This document shows, piece after piece, positions 35,908-45,364 of a stretch of DNA of 64,000 nt. A model generated the notes under the pieces. It saw only the letters and a program-made list of their open reading frames with translations, ran no database searches and had not been told where the DNA came from. Origin of the DNA: Shimwellia blattae DSM 4481 = NBRC 105725. Its GTDB lineage: Bacteria; Pseudomonadota; Gammaproteobacteria; Enterobacterales; Enterobacteriaceae. Where the stretch lies: positions 2,976,001 to 3,040,000 of the forward strand of contig NC_017910.1 in assembly GCF_000262305.1 (NCBI RefSeq), in the 5' to 3' direction. Both the position numbers and the translations under genes were made by a program. Position 1 is the first letter of the stretch. Each line of letters starts with the position of its first letter.

Positions 35908-37227
35908 TTAGTGGGCGACAGATGTTACCGTACGACCGGCTACCTTGTCCCAGATAATTGAAATAATAAGCACGAGAACCGTCGGCGGTACCCAGGCCAG
36001 CCCCTGCTCTGCCAGCGGCAGATGGGTGCTCCAGGCCGGTAAAATATCACTGATTGCCGAGGCTTTAACCCCGTCGATCACCCCGAAGATAAAGCTCACC
36101 AGCATGGCCGGGGCAATAATCCGCGACGAGTTATTCCACAGCGGGCGGGTAAAACTCAGCACCACCAGCACGATACACGGCGGGTAGATGGCCGTCAGAA
36201 TCGGTACCGAAATCTGGATAAGGTGGCTCAGCCCCAGGTTTGAGATAACCATCGAGAACAGGCCGAGAATGAAGACCAGCGTCCGGTAAGAGAGCGGCAG
36301 ATACTGCTCAAAGAACTCCGCACAGGCACAGGTCAGCCCGACCGCCGTTACCATACAGGCCAGGAAGATAAGCGCCGCCAGCAGCATGCTGCCCGCACCG
36401 CCAAAGGTATGCTGAACATAAGCATGCAGAATGGCCGCGCCGTTGGCGTTCTGATCCACAAGTGAAGCGCTGTCAGAGCCGAGGCGGAACAGAGCCAGAT
36501 ACAGCAGCGCCAGGCCCACACCGGCAATCAGGCCCGCCCAGATGGTGTAGCGGGTCAGCAGGCGAGCCTCGGTCACCCCACGGGAGCGCGCCGCATTAAC
36601 AATCACAATCCCGAATACCAGAGCGCCCAGGGTGTCCATGGTCAGGTAACCATTAACAAAACCGTTAGAAAACGCCGCATTCTGGTAGGCTTCAGTCGCG
36701 CTGCTGATCCCGCCAGCAGGCCAGATGATCGCCGCCACCGACAGAATAATCAGCGCGATAATTTTGATCGGCGCCAGGAAATGGCCCACCGTATCCAGCA
36801 GTTTACCGGGATACAGCGACACCCCGATAACCAGCGCGAAGTAGATAAGGCTGTAGATAAACAGCGGCATCGCCCCGTCGCCGGTCAGCGGGGCAATCCC
36901 CACTTCAAAAGAGACGGTAGCAGTACGCGGGGCGGCAAACAGCGGCCCCACAGCCAGATAGCACACGGTAGCCAGCAAAAGGCCCGCCGTGCGGCCAATC
37001 GGGGAGCTCAGCAAATCCATGCCGCCGCCCACCCGTGCCAGAGAGACAACGGTAAGCACCGGCAAACCCACTGCCGTAACCAGGAAACCAATAGCTGCCC
37101 ACCAGACATGTTCACCGGCCTGCAGGCCAACCATGGGGGGGAAGATGATATTACCTGCACCAACAAACAGCGCAAAGGTCATAAAGCCCAGAGCGATGAT
37201 GTCGCGCGATCTTAAGTGACGGGTCAT
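35908..37227 (-). CDS. brnQ: BrnQ branched-chain amino-acid transporter
   Basis: 439 residues, the E. coli length, with twelve helices of the LIVCS family. MTRHLRSRDIIALGFMTFAL, GAGNIIFPPMVGLQAGEH and GGGMDLLSSPIGR are conserved. It takes up leucine, isoleucine and valine with sodium or protons. It lies upstream of proY on the same strand. Confidence 0.96.
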   Translation of the reverse strand: MTRHLRSRDIIALGFMTFALFVGAGNIIFPPMVGLQAGEHVWWAAIGFLVTAVGLPVLTVVSLARVGGGMDLLSSPIGRTAGLLLATVCYLAVGPLFAAPRTATVSFEVGIAPLTGDGAMPLFIYSLIYFALVIGVSLYPGKLLDTVGHFLAPIKIIALIILSVAAIIWPAGGISSATEAYQNAAFSNGFVNGYLTMDTLGALVFGIVIVNAARSRGVTEARLLTRYTIWAGLIAGVGLALLYLALFRLGSDSASLVDQNANGAAILHAYVQHTFGGAGSMLLAALIFLACMVTAVGLTCACAEFFEQYLPLSYRTLVFILGLFSMVISNLGLSHLIQISVPILTAIYPPCIVLVVLSFTRPLWNNSSRIIAPAMLVSFIFGVIDGVKASAISDILPAWSTHLPLAEQGLAWVPPTVLVLIISIIWDKVAGRTVTSVAH

Positions 37228-37655
37228 AAATAATTACAGCCTGTGGATGTGTGGTGTTGAAAAATGTTAAGCAATTGTTCACAGAACACGGTAATAACAT
37301 GGCAATGACGGAAATAATCAGCGGAAAATGCTTACTTTTCGTGGTCAGTAAAGAATAGTTATTCGAAATAGCAAACGATTCTGGTTAGTCCGGCATCGAC
37401 ATGGGGCTCATTAAAACGCTTATATCGTTTGAAGGCAATAACCGATCCAAAAACCAGAGCTATCCACTGGTTATTCAAACCATACCAGTTTAATTATCCA
37501 TTTATAAGCAAATGTCATGGCTCATAATGTGGTTAAAAAAGCAACAAAACAAAAATCACACCTCCTGAAGAAATGTGATCTTTAGCAACTATTACTTAAA
37601 AAGCGTTTCCGGAAAGTTAAGTTTCCGCCCGGGGCAGCAACTCCCCCGGGGGGCC
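37228..37655 (-). promoter_or_regulatory. Region between brnQ start and phoR stop
   Basis: About 430 bp. The part next to brnQ is AT-rich and probably holds its promoter. The part next to phoR has a GC-rich imperfect hairpin (around 37628-37662) that may end the phoBR transcript. No gene was recognised. Confidence 0.4.
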
Positions 37656-38942
37656 TCAGGGGGCGATAAAACGCGCCGCCAGAACGAAAGAGAAACGGCT
37701 CCCTTTACCGGGGGTGCTGGTGATCGAAAGCTGCGAATCGTGGTGACCAAGGGCGTGCTTCACAATCGCCAGCCCCAGGCCACTGCCGCCACTGGTGCGC
37801 GAGCGGGCTTTATCTACCCGGTAGAAACGCTCGGTCAGCCGGGGAATATGCTCCGGCAATATTCCCGGGCCATCATCAGTAACGGCGAATTCAGCCCCCT
37901 CTCCCAGGCGGTGCCAGAGCACCTGAATATGGCTGCCCGGGGGGGTATGGTTCACCGCGTTGTACACCAGGTTCGACATAGCGCTATGCAGCTGCTCTTC
38001 ACTGCCCAGCAGGCGCAGCGAAGGATCTACCTCAAAGTGAAGGGTGTGCCTGCCCTGGCTCAGGGTGCGGGCCTCCCGCTCCAGCAGAAGCAGCATACCG
38101 GGCACATCCACCGGCTCGCTGAGCGCCACCTGCGGTGCGGCCTCAATGCGCGAAAGTGTCAGCAGCTGTTTTACCAGCCCCTCCATCCGCCGGGCCTGCT
38201 CCCCCATGGTATGGAGCGCTTTTTCCCGCACCGCACCGGTCAGGGTCTGCTCTTCCATCATCTCCAGATACCCCTGGAGCACCGTAAGCGGGGTGCGCAG
38301 CTCGTGGCTGACATTGGCAAAAAAGTTGCGCCGCGCCCCTTCAAGCTGGTGCATCTGGGTCACGTCGCGGGCCACCATCAGCAACTGGTGAGCGCTGTAG
38401 GGCATCATGCGGATTTCAATATGCCGCCCGTTATTGAGCACCAGATTCAGCGGCCGGGAAAAATCCCGCTCACCGAGGTACTGGCTGAAGGCCGGGTTAC
38501 GCACTAAGTTGAGGATATTCTGGCCGTTATCGTCCGGCCAGCGCAGGTTCAGCAGGCGCTGGGCCAGGCCATTGCACCAGAAAATCACCCCCTCTTCGGT
38601 GGTCATCACCACCGCGTCAGGCAGGGATTCCGCTCCGCTGCGAAAGCGCCGGATCAGGCTTCCCAGCTCTTTGCGGCGCTTTTTATTACGCACCTGCATC
38701 AGGTGCAGGCCGTATAGCAGCGGCTCCCAGCTGCCGCGCCCCGGAGGGGGCGTCATGCTGCGATCCACCCACAGCCACCAGGACAGGCGCAGCAGATTAT
38801 GAAAGTGCCAGATAAGCAAACCGGTGACCGACGCCAGCAAAAACCACGGCAGGTAACCAAAAATCGCGCCCAGCACCAGTGCCGGCAGGCAGCACAACAC
38901 CAGTTCCAGTACCAGTCTTTTCCATGACAACCGTTCCAGCAC
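37656..38942 (-). CDS. phoR: Phosphate regulon sensor histidine kinase PhoR
   Basis: 428 residues. Two N-terminal helices (about 10-50) are followed by a short cytoplasmic linker, a PAS domain (about 95-200, LPDAVVMTTEEGVIFWCNGL), the phosphorylated histidine in FFANVSHELRTPLTVL, an N box in NLVYNAVNHTPPGS, and G boxes in TDDGPGI and GGSGLGLAIVKH. With no large periplasmic domain it senses phosphate through PstSCAB/PhoU. It lies 14 bp after phoB. Confidence 0.97.
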   Translation of the reverse strand: MLERLSWKRLVLELVLCCLPALVLGAIFGYLPWFLLASVTGLLIWHFHNLLRLSWWLWVDRSMTPPPGRGSWEPLLYGLHLMQVRNKKRRKELGSLIRRFRSGAESLPDAVVMTTEEGVIFWCNGLAQRLLNLRWPDDNGQNILNLVRNPAFSQYLGERDFSRPLNLVLNNGRHIEIRMMPYSAHQLLMVARDVTQMHQLEGARRNFFANVSHELRTPLTVLQGYLEMMEEQTLTGAVREKALHTMGEQARRMEGLVKQLLTLSRIEAAPQVALSEPVDVPGMLLLLEREARTLSQGRHTLHFEVDPSLRLLGSEEQLHSAMSNLVYNAVNHTPPGSHIQVLWHRLGEGAEFAVTDDGPGILPEHIPRLTERFYRVDKARSRTSGGSGLGLAIVKHALGHHDSQLSITSTPGKGSRFSFVLAARFIAP

Positions 38943-38956
38943 GGGTCACACTCCTG

Positions 38957-39646
38957 TCAGAATCGGGCAGAAAAACGGTAGCCGGTGCCCCGTACTGTCT
39001 GCACCATACGATCGTGCCCGCTGTGCTCCAGCACTTTACGTAACCGGCGAATATGCACATCCACGGTGCGATCTTCCACGTACACATTGGTTCCCCAGAC
39101 GTGATTAAGCAGCTGTTCCCGGCTGTAAACCCGCTCCGGGTGGGTCATAAAAAAGTGCAGTAATTTGAATTCGGTCGGCCCCATATCCAGCGGGCGATCG
39201 TCGCTCATCACCCGGTGCGAGGTGGGATCCAGGCTCAGCCCCTGCATCTCTATCACTCCCTCTTCCGCCATGGGCGAAATACGGCGCAGCACGGCTTTGA
39301 TGCGCGCGATAAGCTCCTTGGGTGAAAAAGGTTTGGTCATGTAGTCATCCGCACCGGTTTCCAGCCCGCGCACCCGATCTTCCTCTTCGCCGCGGGCGGT
39401 CAGCATCACGACCGGGATCTCCCGGGTGAGCGGGTCGCGCTTAAGATGCTTAATAAACTGAATACCGGATCCTCCCGGCAGCATCCAGTCCAGCAACACC
39501 AGATCCGGCCAGGGTTCGTTCAGCAGGGCCACGGCGAGATCGTAATCCGCCGCTTCTACCGGCTGAAAACCGTTCTGTTCAAGGACCAGGCAGACCATTT
39601 CACGGATATGAGCCTCATCTTCTACCACCAGTATGCGTTTCGCCAT
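38957..39646 (-). CDS. phoB: Phosphate regulon response regulator PhoB
   Basis: 229 residues, the E. coli length. The receiver domain has the phosphorylated aspartate in LVLLDWMLPGGSG, and the OmpR-type winged helix carries VYSREQLLNHVWGTNVYVED and DVHIRRLRKVLE. It activates pho genes when phosphate is scarce. The ATG at 39646 is preferred; upstream codons in frame run through the promoter. A Pho box lies just upstream, consistent with autoregulation. Confidence 0.98.
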   Translation of the reverse strand: MAKRILVVEDEAHIREMVCLVLEQNGFQPVEAADYDLAVALLNEPWPDLVLLDWMLPGGSGIQFIKHLKRDPLTREIPVVMLTARGEEEDRVRGLETGADDYMTKPFSPKELIARIKAVLRRISPMAEEGVIEMQGLSLDPTSHRVMSDDRPLDMGPTEFKLLHFFMTHPERVYSREQLLNHVWGTNVYVEDRTVDVHIRRLRKVLEHSGHDRMVQTVRGTGYRFSARF

Positions 39647-39689
39647 GATTAGCCTTATCTGTGTGAGTCTAAAGTGCAATGGGCGGCCA

Positions 39690-39711
39690 TTATGCGTCAG
39701 ATTTATGACAG
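39690..39711 (-). promoter_or_regulatory. Pho box ahead of phoB
   Basis: On the minus strand two 11-bp direct repeats read CTGTCATAAAT and CTGACGCATAA, the PhoB recognition pattern (7-bp repeat plus A/T-rich 4 bp). It stands 43 bp before the phoB start codon, as in E. coli. Confidence 0.85.
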
Positions 39712-39852
39712 ATTTATTAAAAAATGGCGTAAATATGACCTGCCAACAGGCACCCGCCTTCCCGCCCGCCCGGGGGCGAATCCCCCACCAGAGGTGCAGA
39801 TTGCCGTATGGCGGGTATAATCGGGGCCATATTTTTATCACCGGAAGCGGTT

Positions 39853-41073
39853 ATGCGCCTGATACACACCTCTGACTGGCACCTCGGCCAGAACTTTTAT
39901 ACCAAAAGCCGTGCCGCCGAGCACCACGCCTTTCTGGACTGGCTGCTGGAGACCGTAAAGCAACAGCGTGCCGATGCCATTATTGTCGCCGGGGATATTT
40001 TTGACACCCAGTTTCCCCCCAGCTATGCCCGCGAATGCTATAACCGCTTTGTGGTGAATCTACAGGCCACCGGCTGCCCGCTCTATATTCTGGGCGGCAA
40101 CCACGACGGGGTCGCCACCCTGAATGAGTCGCGCGGGCTACTGGCCTGCCTTAATACCCAGGTCACCGCCAGCATTCCCCCGGAGGATGTGCCGCCACCG
40201 GTTACCCTGATCCCGCAGCGGGACGGCACCCCGGGGGCCATTTTGTGCCCGGTGCCGTTTCTGCGCCCGCGGGATCTGCTGCACAGCCAGGCCGGGCAGT
40301 CCGCCAGCGACAAGCAGCAGAATCTGCTGGAGGCCATTGCCGCATACTACCAGCGTAGCTACCAGGCTGCCCTGGCGCTGCGCGGTGACCGGCCGCTCCC
40401 GATAATCATGACCGGCCACCTGACCACGGTGGGGGCAGCCACCAGCGATGCGGTGCGCGATATCTATATCGGCACTCTGGACGCATTCCCCGCCAGCCGT
40501 TTCCCGGCGGCGGATTATATTGCTCTGGGCCACATTCACCGGGCACAGGCGGTGGGCGGCAGCCAGCATATCTGGTACAGCGGCTCCCCGATTGCCCTGA
40601 GCTTTGATGAATCCGGCCCGGTCAAAAGTGTGAATCTGGTGACCTTCGCTGAAGGGAAACTCGCCCGGGTCACCCCGTTACCGGTGCCGGTAACCCAGCC
40701 GCTGGCCACCTTAAAAGGCAGCCTCGACAGCCTCACCCGCCAGCTGAATGACTGGCAGAGCGACCCGGCGAGCCCCCCCTGCTGGCTGGACATTGAAATC
40801 AACAGCGACGATCTGCTGCACGATGCCCGCCAGCAGATCCGCGACATTACCGCCCCGCTACCGGTGGAGGTCTTACTGGTGCGACGCAGCCGGGAACAGC
40901 GCCAGCAGGTGATTGCCCGCCAGCACAGCGAAACCCTGAGCGAGCTGAGCGTGCAGGATGTGTTTGAGCGGCGCCTGGATGCCGCCGGTGCCGGTGAGGA
41001 ACAGCGCACCCGGTTACGCCCGCTGTTCGCCCGCACCCTGGAAACGCTGAATAACCCGGAGGAACAGGCATGA
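39853..41073 (+). CDS. sbcD: SbcCD nuclease subunit SbcD
   Basis: 406 residues, Mre11-type metallophosphatase. Motifs are HTSDWHLGQ (residues 5-13), VAGDIFDTQF, GGNHDGVA and GHIHRAQ, which hold the two-manganese site. With SbcC it cuts DNA hairpins and protein-blocked ends. The ATG at 39853 gives MRLIHTSDWHLG as in E. coli; the frame extends upstream into the phoB promoter. The stop overlaps the sbcC start (ATGA). Confidence 0.97.
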   Translation: MRLIHTSDWHLGQNFYTKSRAAEHHAFLDWLLETVKQQRADAIIVAGDIFDTQFPPSYARECYNRFVVNLQATGCPLYILGGNHDGVATLNESRGLLACLNTQVTASIPPEDVPPPVTLIPQRDGTPGAILCPVPFLRPRDLLHSQAGQSASDKQQNLLEAIAAYYQRSYQAALALRGDRPLPIIMTGHLTTVGAATSDAVRDIYIGTLDAFPASRFPAADYIALGHIHRAQAVGGSQHIWYSGSPIALSFDESGPVKSVNLVTFAEGKLARVTPLPVPVTQPLATLKGSLDSLTRQLNDWQSDPASPPCWLDIEINSDDLLHDARQQIRDITAPLPVEVLLVRRSREQRQQVIARQHSETLSELSVQDVFERRLDAAGAGEEQRTRLRPLFARTLETLNNPEEQA

Positions 41074-44000
41074 AAATTCTCAGCCTGCGGTTAAAAAACC
41101 TCAACTCCCTGAAAGGGGAATGGAAAATCGATTTTACCCGGGAGCCTTTCGCCAGCTGCGGGCTGTTTGCCATAACCGGGCCCACCGGGGCCGGGAAAAC
41201 CACCCTGCTGGATGCCATCTGTCTGGCGCTGTACCACAAAACGCCGCGCCTGGACACCATCTCCCATACCCGCAACGACATTATGACCCGGGACACGGCC
41301 GAGTGCCTGGCCGAGGTGGAATTTGAGGTTCAGGGCTGTGCCTACCGGGCATTCTGGAGCCAGAGCCGGGCGCGCAACAACCCCGGGGGAAAGCTACAGC
41401 CCCCCCGGGTTGAGCTGGCCCGCTGCGCGGACGGTAAAATACTGGCGGATAAAATCAAAGACAAGCTGGAGGCTATCGCCCGGCTGACCGGGCTGGATTA
41501 CGGCCACTTTACCCGCTCGATGATGCTCTCTCAGGGGCAGTTTGCCGCCTTCCTCAACGCGGATGCCAACGATCGCGCCGCCCTGCTGGAAGAGCTCACC
41601 GGCACCGAAATCTATGGCCGCCTGTCTGCCGCCGTCTTCGACCAGTATAAAGAGGTGAAAAACCAGCTGGCCCAGGCCGAAGCGACCGCCGCAGGCGTCC
41701 ACCTGCTGGACGAGGCGCAAAAACAGGCCCTGGCACAACGTTTGCAAGCACTTACTGAGCAGGAGAAAAGCCTGCAGGCCAGGCTTCAGACCCTGCAACA
41801 GGCCGCCCAGTGGCTGGCCCGCGAGCAGCAGCTCAGCGCCGCGCGGGAAACGGCCCGCCAGCAACACCAGGCCGCACATCAGGCCCTGGAGGATGCGGCC
41901 CCCCGTCTGGCCCGGCTGACTGCCAGCCAGCCGGCAGAAAAACTCCGCCCCCTGTGGCGCCAGCGTGAAGAGCAGCAGCACTCCCTGCTCGCCAGCCAGC
42001 AGCAGCTGGAGCAAGTAAATACCCACTTACAGGAAGCCACCATCCGCCGCCAGCAGATCCGCAACCTGGCCGCAGAGCGGCAGCAGCACCTCAGCCATGA
42101 GATTCAGCAGCTGGAAACCTGGCTTAAAGCCCATGAGCGCTACCGCGACTGGCAGAACGAGCTGACCGGCTGGCGGGCCACCTTCCGCCAGCGCCAGGAG
42201 CTGATCCTCAGCCAGCAGGAGCAGGCCCGCGAGCAGCAACTGCGCCAGCAAAAACAGGCGGCGCTGCCGCCTTCCGGGCTTGAGATCAGCGATGAAGAGA
42301 CCACCCGGACACTGCAACACCTGGAAAGTGAGCGCCCGCTTCGCCAGCAACTCAGCACCCTGCTGGCCGGGTTCACCCCCCTTAACCAGCGCCGGGAGGC
42401 CCTTGCCGGGCAGACCCGCCAGCAGCAGGCACAGCTGGAGATTCTGACCCGCCAGACCGAAGAGAAGCGCCAGCAGTGGAGCCAGAAAAAACGCGAGTGT
42501 GATGACGTCAGAAAGATCTGCGAACTGGAGGCCACCATCGCCAGCCTGGCAGAGCACCGGGCGCGACTACAGCCTGGCGCCCCCTGCCCCCTGTGCGGCT
42601 CAGAACAGCACCCGGCAGTGGTGCGCTACCAGGCGCTGGCCCCCGGCGAAAACCGCCAGCGCTTACTGGCGCTGGAACAGGCGCTACAGCAACTGGGTGA
42701 AGCCGGTGCCACCCTGAAAGGCAGCCTGAGCCAGCTCACCCGGCAGCATCAGCACGCCTGCCAGGAGCAACAGCAGCTGGAGGCACAGCACCAGCAGGCC
42801 CGGGGCCAGTGGCAGGCGTTGTGTGCCCGGCTGGGGCAGCACTTCCCGCCGGGAAACCAGGCCACTGCCTGGCTTGCAGACCAGGAGACCCGCGAACAGC
42901 AACTGCGCCTGCACCAGCAGCATCTGGCGTTTGAGCAACAACAGCGCGACGCACAGCAACGCCTGAGCACCCTTCAGGCTGCCCAGGCACGCCTGGAGGC
43001 AGAATTAACCAGCCAGCTCACCCCGATGGGGCTGACCCCGCCACCGCCCGAGGCCAGCGAGCCCTGGCTTGCTGAACGCGAGGCAGAAGCCCGCCACTGG
43101 CAGCAACAGCAAACCCTGCTGGGCACATTACAGAGCCAGCTGGCGAAGCTCTTCCCCCTGCTGGAAGGGCTGGCGGATAGCGGTATCAGGGTGCCGCCCC
43201 TGGATGCCGCCAGTGCAGAAAGCGCCCTGGCCCAGTGGCAGCACACGGATCACCTTGCCGCCACACTGCTGGGTGAGCAACAGAGCCTGACGCGCCAGCT
43301 GGCGCGGGATACGGAGCGCCTGGCACAGGGACAACAGGCCTTTGACGAGGCCCTGAACGCCAGCCCCTTCCCGGACAGCGCGGCCTTTCTTGCCGCCCTG
43401 CTGGACGACACATTGCGCACCGAACTGGAGGCCCTGCGCGACAGGCTGAACAAAACGCTGATTGAATGCCAGACCCTTGATACCCAGGCACAGCAGGCGC
43501 TGGAGGCGCACCGCGCGGCCCGGCCCGGGCAGCTGGAGGCGCAGGAAACCCCGCAATCCCTCGCCCTGGCGCAGGAAAGCGCCCATCAGGCGCTGCGCGA
43601 CTGCACCACCCAACAGGGGGAAATTCAGCACCAGCTCCGGGCCGATGCAGACAACCAGCTGCGGCTGCGGGATCTGCTGGATAACATTGCCCGCCAGCGC
43701 CAGCAGGCGGAGGACTGGGGCTGCCTTAATGAGCTTATCGGCTCAAAAGAGGGGGATAAATTCCGCCGCTTCGCCCAGGGGCTGACCCTGGACAATCTGG
43801 TCTGGCTGGCAAACCAGCAGCTACTGCGGTTACACGGGCGCTATTTTCTGCAGCGTAAAGAGAGCGAAGCGCTGGAGCTGGAAGTGGTCGACACCTGGCA
43901 GGCAGATGCGGTGCGCGATACCCGCACCCTCTCCGGCGGGGAGAGCTTCCTGGTGAGCCTGGCCCTGGCGCTGGCGCTCTCTGATCTGGTCAGCCACAAA

Positions 44001-44243
44001 ACGCGGATCGACTCGCTCTTTCTTGATGAAGGCTTCGGCACACTGGATGCCCAGACACTGGACACAGCCCTGGATGCCCTCGACACCCTGAACGCCAGCG
44101 GTAAACATATTGGGGTTATCAGCCATGTTGAGGCCATGAAGGAGCGCATCCCGGTACAAATCAAGGTGCGCAAAGTGAACGGGCTGGGCTTTAGCCGGCT
44201 GGCAAAAACCTATGCGGTTGAGCACAACAGCCACGCGGAATAA
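41070..44243 (+). CDS. sbcC: SbcCD nuclease subunit SbcC (SMC/Rad50-type ATPase)
   Basis: 1057 residues, about nine longer than E. coli. Walker A is GPTGAGKTTLLDAI (about 35-48). Long Gln/Arg-rich coiled coils occupy roughly 200-480 and 530-850, with a zinc hook CPLC near residue 508 between them. The ABC signature LSGGESFLVSLALALALSDL and Walker B SLFLDEGFGTLD are near the C-terminus. It gates the SbcD nuclease by ATP-driven closing. The glutamine content of the coiled coils is high. Confidence 0.97.
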   Translation: MKILSLRLKNLNSLKGEWKIDFTREPFASCGLFAITGPTGAGKTTLLDAICLALYHKTPRLDTISHTRNDIMTRDTAECLAEVEFEVQGCAYRAFWSQSRARNNPGGKLQPPRVELARCADGKILADKIKDKLEAIARLTGLDYGHFTRSMMLSQGQFAAFLNADANDRAALLEELTGTEIYGRLSAAVFDQYKEVKNQLAQAEATAAGVHLLDEAQKQALAQRLQALTEQEKSLQARLQTLQQAAQWLAREQQLSAARETARQQHQAAHQALEDAAPRLARLTASQPAEKLRPLWRQREEQQHSLLASQQQLEQVNTHLQEATIRRQQIRNLAAERQQHLSHEIQQLETWLKAHERYRDWQNELTGWRATFRQRQELILSQQEQAREQQLRQQKQAALPPSGLEISDEETTRTLQHLESERPLRQQLSTLLAGFTPLNQRREALAGQTRQQQAQLEILTRQTEEKRQQWSQKKRECDDVRKICELEATIASLAEHRARLQPGAPCPLCGSEQHPAVVRYQALAPGENRQRLLALEQALQQLGEAGATLKGSLSQLTRQHQHACQEQQQLEAQHQQARGQWQALCARLGQHFPPGNQATAWLADQETREQQLRLHQQHLAFEQQQRDAQQRLSTLQAAQARLEAELTSQLTPMGLTPPPPEASEPWLAEREAEARHWQQQQTLLGTLQSQLAKLFPLLEGLADSGIRVPPLDAASAESALAQWQHTDHLAATLLGEQQSLTRQLARDTERLAQGQQAFDEALNASPFPDSAAFLAALLDDTLRTELEALRDRLNKTLIECQTLDTQAQQALEAHRAARPGQLEAQETPQSLALAQESAHQALRDCTTQQGEIQHQLRADADNQLRLRDLLDNIARQRQQAEDWGCLNELIGSKEGDKFRRFAQGLTLDNLVWLANQQLLRLHGRYFLQRKESEALELEVVDTWQADAVRDTRTLSGGESFLVSLALALALSDLVSHKTRIDSLFLDEGFGTLDAQTLDTALDALDTLNASGKHIGVISHVEAMKERIPVQIKVRKVNGLGFSRLAKTYAVEHNSHAE

Positions 44244-44248
44244 CCGGC

Positions 44249-44272
44249 ACCGGGCGGCACCCACCGCCCGGT
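44249..44272. terminator. Hairpin between convergent sbcC and mak
   Basis: ACCGGGCGG (44249-44257) pairs with CCGCCCGGT (44264-44272). No U tract was seen. E. coli has araJ in this interval; here only 45 bp separate the two stops. Confidence 0.45.
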
Positions 44273-44288
44273 TCACGAAAGCCCGCGA

Positions 44289-45194
44289 TTACAGCGGCCA
44301 CAGCCAGGCCGCACCGCGCACCCCGCTGGAATCCCCGTGTTGTGCTTTGCGCACCGGGGTTGCGCATTCGCCACCAAATACCCAGGAGGCGATCAGCGCC
44401 GGGACCGTCTGGTAGAGACGATCCACATTGCTCATCCCGCCCCCTAAGACGATCACATCAGGATCCAGCATATTCACCACATGGGCGAGCGATTTCGCCA
44501 GGCGCACCTCGTAGCGGGCCAGCGCCTGCTCTGCCAGGGCATCCCCCCGGGAGGCCAGCGTGATGATCTCCGCCCCGGTGCGGGCCGTGCCGCTGAGCCG
44601 CTGATAGTCAGTGGCAAACCCGGTGCCGGAAATAAAAGTCTCAATGCAGCCCTGCCTGCCGCAGTAGCACGGCACCTGCTGGCGAAACAGCAGCTCTTCG
44701 TCGTCCATCCAGGGCAGCGGATTATGGCCCCACTCCCCGGCGTTACCGTTGGCGCCGTTCAGCGCCTGGCCGTTCAGGGCGATACCCGCCCCGCACCCGG
44801 TGCCGATAATCACGGCAAATACCGTGGCCGCCCCGGCACCGGCGCCGTCGGTCGCCTCGGATACGGCCAGGCAATTCGCATCATTGGCGATCCGCACCTC
44901 GCGGCCCAGGCGCTGTGCCAGATCCCGGTCAAAGGGCTGGCCGTTAAGCCAGGTGGAGTTGGCATTTTTTACTCTGCCGCTGACCGGGGACAGGGTTCCC
45001 GGAATGCCGATCCCGACACTGCCACGCTGGCCGGTTTCCGCTTCTGCCAGCGCCACCAGGCGGGCGATGGTCTCGATAGTCTGCCCGTAATCGTTGCGCG
45101 GTGTGGGCAGGCGATGGCGATACAACTGCGCCCCGTTATCCGCCAGCGCAATCACTTCGGTTTTTGTACCGCCTAAATCAATCCCAATTCGCAC
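44289..45194 (-). CDS. mak: Fructokinase/manno-kinase (ROK family)
   Basis: 301 residues. The ATP-binding start is MRIGIDLGGTKTEVIAL. The ROK zinc motif is CYCGRQGCIETFISGTG and the catalytic aspartate region is ANDANCLAVSEATDG. It ends VRGAAWLWPL. It phosphorylates fructose, and less well mannose, in the cytoplasm. It is divergent from rdgC. Confidence 0.95.
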   Translation of the reverse strand: MRIGIDLGGTKTEVIALADNGAQLYRHRLPTPRNDYGQTIETIARLVALAEAETGQRGSVGIGIPGTLSPVSGRVKNANSTWLNGQPFDRDLAQRLGREVRIANDANCLAVSEATDGAGAGAATVFAVIIGTGCGAGIALNGQALNGANGNAGEWGHNPLPWMDDEELLFRQQVPCYCGRQGCIETFISGTGFATDYQRLSGTARTGAEIITLASRGDALAEQALARYEVRLAKSLAHVVNMLDPDVIVLGGGMSNVDRLYQTVPALIASWVFGGECATPVRKAQHGDSSGVRGAAWLWPL

Positions 45195-45364
45195 CTGTTA
45201 TCTCCTCCACCCTGTTGAATTTTAAGAGTATACGCCGTTCGCTTCCGGTTTGTCCGGCAGTATACCACGCGGCTTTTTCCGCCCCCCGGGACAGAAGGCG
45301 GTGAAACCCGCCCCCCGATTCGCTATCATGCGCGCTGCGTTTCATGATAAGGCAGAACATCATC